Shown here: positions 57,700 to 64,000 of the stretch, one piece after another
Layout of the letters: each line of letters begins with the position of its first letter
Numbering within the stretch: position 1 is the first letter of the stretch
Program-made: the position numbers and the translations under genes
The notes under the pieces: generated by a model
Databases searched by the model: none
Told to the model about the DNA's origin: nothing
The model's input: the letters and a program-made list of their open reading frames with translations, nothing else
Assembly: GCF_050624435.1 (NCBI RefSeq)
Contig: NC_134546.1
Location: 17,197,001-17,261,000, forward strand
Source: Tenrec ecaudatus
Lineage: Eukaryota; Chordata; Mammalia; Afrosoricida; Tenrecidae
Direction of reading: 5' to 3'
DNA: 64,000 bases

Positions 57700-58305
57700 C
57701 CCCACTCAACAGGAAGAATTCTTGCCTTACTGGACACCCCTTGCCAGAAGGGTCGTGGGGAGGAGCCGATACAGTCAGGGTGCAGTATAGCATCAATAAA
57801 ACATATAACTTATAAAACATTCTCTCATTCTTTAATGATCTCCACCCCTCTATCATGATCCTAATTCTACCTTACAAATCTGGCTAGACCAGAGGATGTA
57901 CAGATAAGAGCTGGAAGCACAGGGAATCCAGGACAGATAAACCCCTCAGGTCCAATAATGAGAGTGGTGATACTAGGAGGGCCAGGGGAAGGTGGGGTAG
58001 AAAGGGCCAACCTATCACAAGGATCTACATATAACCCCCTCCCTGGGGGATGGACAACAGAATAGTGGGTGAAGGGAGACGTCGGACAGTGTAAGCCATG
58101 ACAAAATAATAATTTATAAATTATCAAGGGTTTTTGAGGGAGGGAGGGGAAAATGAGGAGCTGATACCAAGGATTCAAGTAGAAAGCAAATGTTTTGAGA
58201 ATGATGATGGCAACAAATGTACCAAGGTGCTTGATACAATGGAGGGGTGGATGGATGGACTGTGATAAGAGTTATACGAGCCCCCAATAAAATGATTAAA
58301 AAAAA
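57700..58305 (+). mobile_element. poly(A) LINE 3' end, plus strand
   Basis: 'gagccgatacagtcagggtg', 'gctagaccagaggatgtaca', 'gggggatggacaacagaata', 'gacaaaataataatttataa' and end AATAAAATGATT with poly(A). About 600 bp; no coding part. Confidence 0.8.
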
Positions 58306-59190
58306 GAAGAACTCTTGCCGTTTGCAGTCAACTGTTGTGTAGCAAGAAGTCCACAACTTTTTGTTTCCATAATGATCACACTAAGGGCCAACAGCCAATC
58401 AGAATTCGAGCAAATGACGAGGCTCACAGACACTACAACACCGAGCCGGGTTCCACAACAAGGCGGCGCGTGAGGCACTTGACCTCCAGGTCAAAGTAAT
58501 TTGAAAGCCAAAAGCCTCAAAAAAACATTCATCAAAAGGGAAAATAAAAAGCAAAAAACGACACATCAAAGGCATCGCTGCCATTTACCTGCGTGTCTCA
58601 TCCAACCCCCAGCCAGCGTCCTCTGAGCACCGACCATCCCTGTGGTCCAGCTTTCATTAGGGCTCTCGTCTTTGCAGGCAGAAGAACGAGCATCACCAAA
58701 CAAGCATCGATACAGGCCTTGCCGATGCATTTCCAAGCAATTCTAAATGCTCCCTGGGCTTCTTACCATCGTAACACGCTTCTCATGCGGTCTCCTGATA
58801 AATACCTTGCTGCGAAGAACAAACCCACCCAGGCTTATTTCCTTAGGGTAAGTTCTTAGAAGGGGTATGTCTGGGTCAACGGGTCAGCAGGACATTTTAA
58901 AGCCTTGTGATACACACCCAACTTTATCGACTTGGTACCAACACTTATTTTTAGCTTGGCTAATCAGATCAACAAAACCAGTCTCTCGGTGAATGTCCCT
59001 CTCTTTGATGACAACAAAGCTAGACATCTCTCCTATGCGCACTGGACATACACAGTTGTTCTTTCACGATGTGCCAATTTACAAGCTGTGCTCATCCTCC
59101 TGGGGTGGCAGCCAGCTGCTGTCAAGGCAGTCTGAGCAGAAGGAAGCACAAGATCCAGTCCTGTGCCACTTCCATGCTCAGTTGGATTAT

Positions 59191-59395
59191 CCTCCCTGGC
59201 GGTAATCCCGAGTGTGGCTTGGTGTAAAGGTTAACTGTCAGATAAAGTTTATCACACCTGGAATGTCTACTAGAGAGATTAAAATGAGTACTTTCTTAAG
59301 AATTACGGGCCTACAATATAAAACAACAAATTTTATGCAAAACAATATACCGCTTTGGGTACAAAATTCCTGACATAATTATACCGCCAGGGAGG
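59191..59395. mobile_element. piggyBac-like nonautonomous element
   Basis: The left end cctccctggcggta and right end taccgccagggagg are exact 14-bp inverted repeats. TTAT flanks both sides (59187-59190 and 59396-59399), a 4-bp duplication. The element is 205 bp and non-coding. After the left end comes 'atcccgagtgtggcttgg'. From memory, amphibian piggyBac-type MITEs begin with very similar wording next to TTAA. The superfamily is inferred from ends and target length. Confidence 0.7.
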
Positions 59396-59501
59396 TTATT
59401 GGGATCCATAGGGTTGTTTTTTTTTTTTTTGGGGGGGGTCATTATTTTGTTATATTCGAGGGGCTTCCAGACCGGGACAAGCAGTACGGCTTTGTATAGG
59501 G

Positions 59502-59694
59502 CAGCGGTTCTCAACCTGTGGGTCGAGATCCCTTTGGGGGTTGAATGACCCTTTCACAGGGGTCGCCCAATGCATAACAGTAGCAAAATGGCAGTGATGA
59601 AGTAGCAACAGAAATAATGTTACGGTTGTGGGGTCCCCATCACATGAGGAACTGTATTAAAAGGTTCCGGCATTAGGAAGGTTGAGAACCACTG
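59502..59694. mobile_element. hAT MITE (SPIN-related ends)
   Basis: It starts cagcggttctcaacctgtgg and ends aaggttgagaaccactg, with body 'ggttgaatgaccctttcaca' and 'gaggaactgtattaaaaggt'. Flanks gtataggg and gtctaggg form a 7-of-8 target duplication. It is in the opposite orientation to the copies at 36948 and 51912. Confidence 0.9.
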
Positions 59695-59724
59695 GTCTAG
59701 GGAGTGGGGGGCTGACAGGAATGT

Positions 59725-60890
59725 TTCTACTGCATGGCTGTCAGCTGCCCTCGAATGGGTTCCGACCCACAGTGACCCCGTGCACAACAGAATGAAACAC
59801 TGCCCCGTCCTGGGCCATCCTTGCATTGTTCCCGCGCCTGAGCCCACCGTTGTCGCCATGGTCTCAGTCCCTCTCCGTCTTCACTGCTCCTCGACGTTGC
59901 CAAACGTAATGCCCCTCCCCGGGGGACTGGTCTCTCGTGACAACATGTCAAAGTCCACAAGACGAAGTCTCACCATCTTTCCTCTCAGGGCGCTCTGGCC
60001 GTACTTCCTCCCAGACCGAGCAGTGTGTCCTTTCGGCAGTCCCTGGTGCTGTCAACATTCTTCGTCCGAGCCACAGATCACGCTCCGATTCTTCAATCTT
60101 CCTTATGCCACGTCCCCCTTTCACAGGCATATGAGTCGACTGAAAATGCCATGGATCAGGTGCATGTTAGTCCTCAAAGTAACCTCCCTAGTTTTCAATA
60201 CTCCAAAGCGGTCTTGTGCCGCAGATTGACACAGTGCAACACATCTTCTGATCGCTTGACTGCCGCTTCCATGAGCATTGATTGTGGAGTCAAGCAAGAC
60301 AAAATCCTTGACAACTTCAACCTCTTCTCCATTGGTCATGATGTGACCTATTCGTCCTCTTGTGAGGATGTTGGTCTTTATAATCCACACCGACGGCTGC
60401 AGCCTGGATCCTCATCCGCAAGCGCTTCAAGTCCTCCTCGCTTTCAGCAAGCAGGTCGTGCCACCTGCATGTCGCAGGTTCTCAATAAGCCTTTCTCTAA
60501 TCCTGATGCCACACTCTTCATGTAAGCCAGCTTCCCTGATGATTTGCTCAGCGTAGAGGAAGAATAAGTATGGTGAGAGGATACGGTTGTGACACACACC
60601 TTTCCTGATTTTCAACCATGCAGTGTTCCCATGTTCTGTTCACACAACTGCCTCTTGATCCGTGGATGAATTTCTCACGAGCACAGCAAAGTGTCCTGGA
60701 ATCCCTTTACTCCTCAAGGTTTTCCATGGTGTGTTTGGATTTGCTGTAGAGGGGCTTGAATGGACTGATTTTGGAAGTAGAATGCCAGGCCTCTCTATCT
60801 CGTTCCTCAGCCTGAACTCTCTCCAGCATCACACAGGCTCCCCCTGACAGACAGGTGGTGGCTGAGTACGAACCAAGTGCATTTCCCACC
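59725..60890 (-). pseudogene. RTE (BovB-like) LINE reverse transcriptase pseudogene
   Basis: On the minus strand, 60615-60427 reads as the RT core: a Gly-Val-x-x-x-x-Ile-Leu-Ser-Pro-Tyr-Leu-Phe motif then a segment where the catalytic Tyr-Ala-Asp-Asp should be. Here it is His-Ala-Gly-Gly, so both metal-binding Asp are lost. 60390-60121 continues with Thr-Asn-Gly-Glu-Glu-Val-Glu and a DFV-Leu segment typical of RTE after the RT core. The left end (59860-59740) matches the 3' end seen at 22505. Frames are broken; no endonuclease domain is present. Confidence 0.8.
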
Positions 60891-61194
60891 GCTGGGCCCG
60901 ATGCCCATGCTCACTCTTACTGGTGTGTTCAATTTTTTGCTAGTGGTTCATGAGAGTATTAAATAAAGATATGACTCCTCTCTCTAATTTGAATATTGGC
61001 CAATATGGTCTATAGATTTCCTTTCTCATAGTGACCTCTTTTAAGTGTTAGGTGCCCCTGATCCAAGCCAGGGTATTTTCCATGGGCTCATATCACGTGG
61101 AAGTCGGACAGTAAATAAGGAAGCCCAGGGAAGAATGGACGCATTTGAATTCTGGTGCTGGTACAGAACAGTGAAAGTAGCACGGACCGCCCAA

Positions 61195-61365
61195 CAAACA
61201 AACTCAATGCCATTGAGCGGATTCTCACCCTCCACAGCAGGGTTTCTGGGCCTGTAACTCTATCTGAGAGTAGAAAACCTCGTTTTCTTCTGCAAGAGCA
61301 GGTGGTGGTTTTGAACTGTGGACCTTGAGATGAGCAGCCCAATGTGTAAGCACGGCTCTTGTGGA
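61195..61365 (-). mobile_element. AfroSINE, minus strand
   Basis: 'aactcaatgccattgagcgg', 'ggtggttttgaactgtggac' and 'agcccaatgtgtaagcac'. Confidence 0.85.
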
Positions 61366-61369
61366 CTGG

Positions 61370-61690
61370 CAAAAGAACAAACAAATCTGTTCTGGGAAGT
61401 ATGACCCAGAGGCTCCTTAGAAGCAAGGATGGTGAAACTTCCTTTCCCCGACATTTTGGACATGTTATCAGGTGGGACTGTCCCTGGGAAAACGACATCA
61501 TGCTTAGCCGATGGGGTCACTGAAAAGAAGACCCTCCTCCACGAGATGGACTGACCCGGTGGCTGCAACCATGGGCTCCAGTAGAACAAATGTGGGTGGG
61601 GCAGGACAGAGCAGTGCTTTGCCCTGTTGGACAGAGGTCGCCATGAGCCAGGGTCTGCTGGGTAGCGCCTACACCAACCCGGAGAGAGTC
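61370..61690 (+). mobile_element. RTE LINE 3' region, plus strand
   Basis: 'ggctccttagaagcaaggat', 'ttttggacatgttatcaggt', 'agaccctcctccacgagatg' and 'gtcgccatgagccagggtct' follow the RTE 3' order; no CAA tail remains. Confidence 0.75.
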
Positions 61691-62939
61691 TAGTTTAGAA
61701 CGGGACTAAACTTTCGTATCTGAATGTATTTCTTTCCAAATGTTGACCTCATCGTCTGTGACATGATTCACTTTCCCCCACAGATGTGGAATGTCGCTTT
61801 TATCACACATGCAGTTGCTATGTGTAACAGGTCTGTTTTGTTTAACGGGTCTGTTTTGGCTCATGGATCTAACTACTCTTGTGCCATGGTCACAGTGTGT
61901 GAGATATTATATCATGTTTAAAAGGATAACTTAATAATTTATCAAGTAATTATAACAATTTAACAACACACATTATTTATTAGTGTTTGATGGTACATAT
62001 CTTCCCATGTTTTTAATCACCGGTTTCTTGTACTTTATTTCTTAAAAGGTAAACTCTTGGATCACCTAGCCAAGTTCCCTTTTACCAAAAGGCTATCTAA
62101 AAAGCCTGTAATGTTCTAAATTAACACTGGGAAGAACTAGAAATTTTATAGCACTGTGCCTTCCCCCTGAGGTACACGTTTCTTTTCGCATTCAAACACA
62201 TGAGCTCAAAAGGCAAATGTTACAGGATCCTTCCAACAGATCCCCAACTTTTCTTCTCAAGTTCATTCATCCTTGGGACTATATTCTATTATATATTTTT
62301 GGTAACTCTTTTGAGTGTGGTTTTTTGATTGGTTATTGATAGCTTAACTGGAAAACTGATTTTTTTCACTTGCACCCTACTGGACCCTCTTTACTATGTC
62401 TAAGAGGCAGTCAGATAGTCTGCGTGTGCTTCTAGGTATAGAGTTACATAGTTTGGAAAAATCATCATCTCATCAAACCACGGTTTATCGAGGAACCCTT
62501 TGTCAATCCATTCTCAGGAGCCTGGCTGTGGACCAGATATCGACAGTACCATGGAGACAGCTCCGCCCATAGGCTGGCGCTGTGAAGTTCCCGCTCTGGG
62601 CGGGGGTGCTGTTCCCAGACGACCATCAGTAGTGTCTGGAGCTTGGTTCTGCCAGCATCACTTTTATGACTTCCTGTTCCCAACTCTAGACTTGACGATT
62701 TTTCACATGAGAGTTACTCATGGTCTTCATGCTCGAGCTGATGCTGGAAGTTGCCCCCATCTCCCATGAAATGTCCTGATTACAGTCAAGGTCTTTGGGG
62801 ACAAAAGAGGTAGCAAAGGCCTATTTCAAACTGTTTTGAACCATGGCGGGGTGGGGGGGAAGCATTTCATACTCTGAAGATAAGAGAAAAAAAGGCAAAA
62901 ATTCAAGACTGCGCCATAACCTTAGATCAGAGTCCATAG

Positions 62940-63065
62940 GTGGAGAGAGCTGAGCTTAGATCTTGGCTCTTTGTTAGTTACTAATTCTACCCTTGAGCAA
63001 GTTTCTGAACCCCCTGGGGCTCAGTAGCCCTCTCGGTCAACCAGCAATGTTATAAAGATGCAATG
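62940..63065 (+). repeat. MIR
   Basis: 'gagcttagatcttggctctt', 'cttgagcaagtttctgaacc' and 'gctcagtagccctctcgg' follow the MIR core in plus orientation. Confidence 0.65.
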
Positions 63066-63594
63066 GGTGATGGGACGCGTCTTGTATTGACTCTTCACTC
63101 ACCCCCACATCAAGTGCCTTCTACATGTGACACCGGGGCAGATGCGACCATGAACTTGACAGATAAGGTCCCTGCTCTCAAGGATGTACACCTAATTCGG
63201 GGAGGCTGGCCAATGCTAGGTAAACAAAATCACCGCAGACAGCAGCGAGCACAACAAAGGAAACGGACAGCGATGAGATCAAGAACTTCTGTGGGAGCCA
63301 CCACTCTGGAAGAAGGTGAAGCAGCTCCCAGACCTGAAGGACACCCATCAGCCAACCACGGGGGCAGAACAGCAAGTACGGAAGCTTGGGGAGAGGAGGG
63401 TCTGGCACACCTGGGAAAAGAGGGGGGCAGTGAGTTGGAACCCAGAGAGTGGGGTGGAAAGAGCGCAGTGGGAGCTGGATTCAGCAGAGCCACAAAGGTG
63501 TGGCCAGGCGCTGAGGTCGTCTTACTGTGTTGCCATGTTCACTATTCTCCTAGGGGGCGTTGGCATGAGATAGTAAATTGGGTTGGCCACCATT

Positions 63595-63852
63595 TGTCAT
63601 CATGTGGATTCTAAATCACGGCAACCCCACCTGTGCCCGGGTTGAATCATGTGCCACAGAATGCTCCAGGGCTGAATTCTAGAAGAAGGACAGCTCTGGG
63701 CGTTTCTTCTGAGGGGTCTCTGCAAGGACATGCCCTCCAGCTGTTTGGTGAGCGGCTGAGAGCGCTCATTCCCCATTTGCGCCGGGCCAGTACTTCAGAG
63801 CTTGCCGTCAGCAGCCCAGTGAGAAACCATGAGGCTACCAGGGCTCCTCCAG
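63595..63852 (-). mobile_element. AfroSINE, long variant, minus strand
   Basis: 'catcatgtggattctaaatc' (reversed tail) to 'gaggctaccagggctcctcc' (reversed head), with a central part unlike the main family. Confidence 0.65.
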
Positions 63853-64000
63853 TAGAGATGAGTGGCCCGCATTTGTTCAAAATGGAATCAACACGTTTCC
63901 ACAATCATTTGATCTTCATCCCCATGTGACGGACCTGCCCCCTGGGGCTCAGCCAGTCTTAGCAGCAGCACCCCGCCTGGCGAGTCTGGTTCCCAGGTCC

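Larger units (their letters stand above)
33365..64000 (-). other. TGFA: TGFA intron 2, partial (exon 2 not in window)
   Basis: At least 30.6 kb of intron 2 upstream of exon 3. I looked on the minus strand for exon 2, which should encode the end of the signal peptide and an Asn-Ser-Thr glycosylation site, and found nothing that fits. In human TGFA this intron is also very long. Stretches without a named feature include 33400-34190, 36250-36940, 38470-39170, 39340-40590, 41000-41630, 42350-42870, 43000-43790, 46310-49310, 50230-51320, 54220-54990, 58310-59180 and 61700-62930; they look like ordinary unique or very old intronic sequence. Confidence 0.75.

Noticed and set aside
60427..60615. Possible active LINE reverse transcriptase
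   Set aside because: The catalytic Asp-Asp pair is replaced by Gly-Gly and the frames are broken.
33365..64000. Search for TGFA exon 2
   Set aside because: No minus-strand segment encodes the signal-peptide end and Asn-Ser-Thr region with splice sites; exon 2 is probably beyond 64000.

Overview
The window is nuclear DNA from a placental mammal, most likely an afrotherian and probably a tenrec. It is not bacterial or viral. The only host gene I can support is TGFA (transforming growth factor alpha), on the minus strand. Four of its exons are present: exon 3 (33244-33364), exon 4 (24404-24553), exon 5 (22819-22928) and exon 6 (20154-20161, coding only the final two valines and the stop). A 3' UTR of about 4 kb follows, to roughly 16090. 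Together they encode residues 32-160 of the precursor: the tail of the propeptide, the six-cysteine EGF domain, both release sites, the membrane span and the short cysteine-rich cytoplasmic tail ending in Val-Val. Splice sites are canonical and no coding exon carries a stop or frameshift. Exons 1 and 2 were not found; they should lie beyond position 64000.

Layout. 1-16090: DNA downstream of TGFA with no recognisable gene. It holds a mariner fragment, poly(A) LINE 3' ends, a decayed endogenous retroviral pol segment, RTE-type LINE pieces, an 18-bp minisatellite and SINEs. 16090-20161: TGFA exon 6 with a SINE in its 3' UTR and an AU-rich distal block that looks strongly conserved. 20162-33243: introns 5, 4 and 3 around exons 5 and 4. 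33365-64000: part of intron 2, packed with SINEs, a solo LTR, several hAT-type elements, a piggyBac-like element, an RTE reverse transcriptase pseudogene and microsatellites.

Organism. The dominant SINE has a tRNA-like head and a tail containing forms of 'gagtcggaatcgactcgatggca', which is the AfroSINE type. RTE fragments with (AAC)n tails and long poly(A) LINE 3' ends also fit Afrotheria. One intron 2 element carries the internal signature of the horizontally transferred hAT family SPIN. SPIN has been reported in tenrec but, as far as I recall, not in elephant or hyrax, so a tenrec is my best guess. Family assignments rest on recalled consensus sequences, not on a database search.

No new gene system was found. 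The more interesting material is the record of DNA transposon invasion (SPIN, sister hAT MITEs with 8-bp target duplications, a piggyBac-like element, an unclassified element with perfect 11-bp inverted repeats), plus a tandem NAGNAG acceptor at TGFA exon 3 and the AU-rich 3' UTR block.
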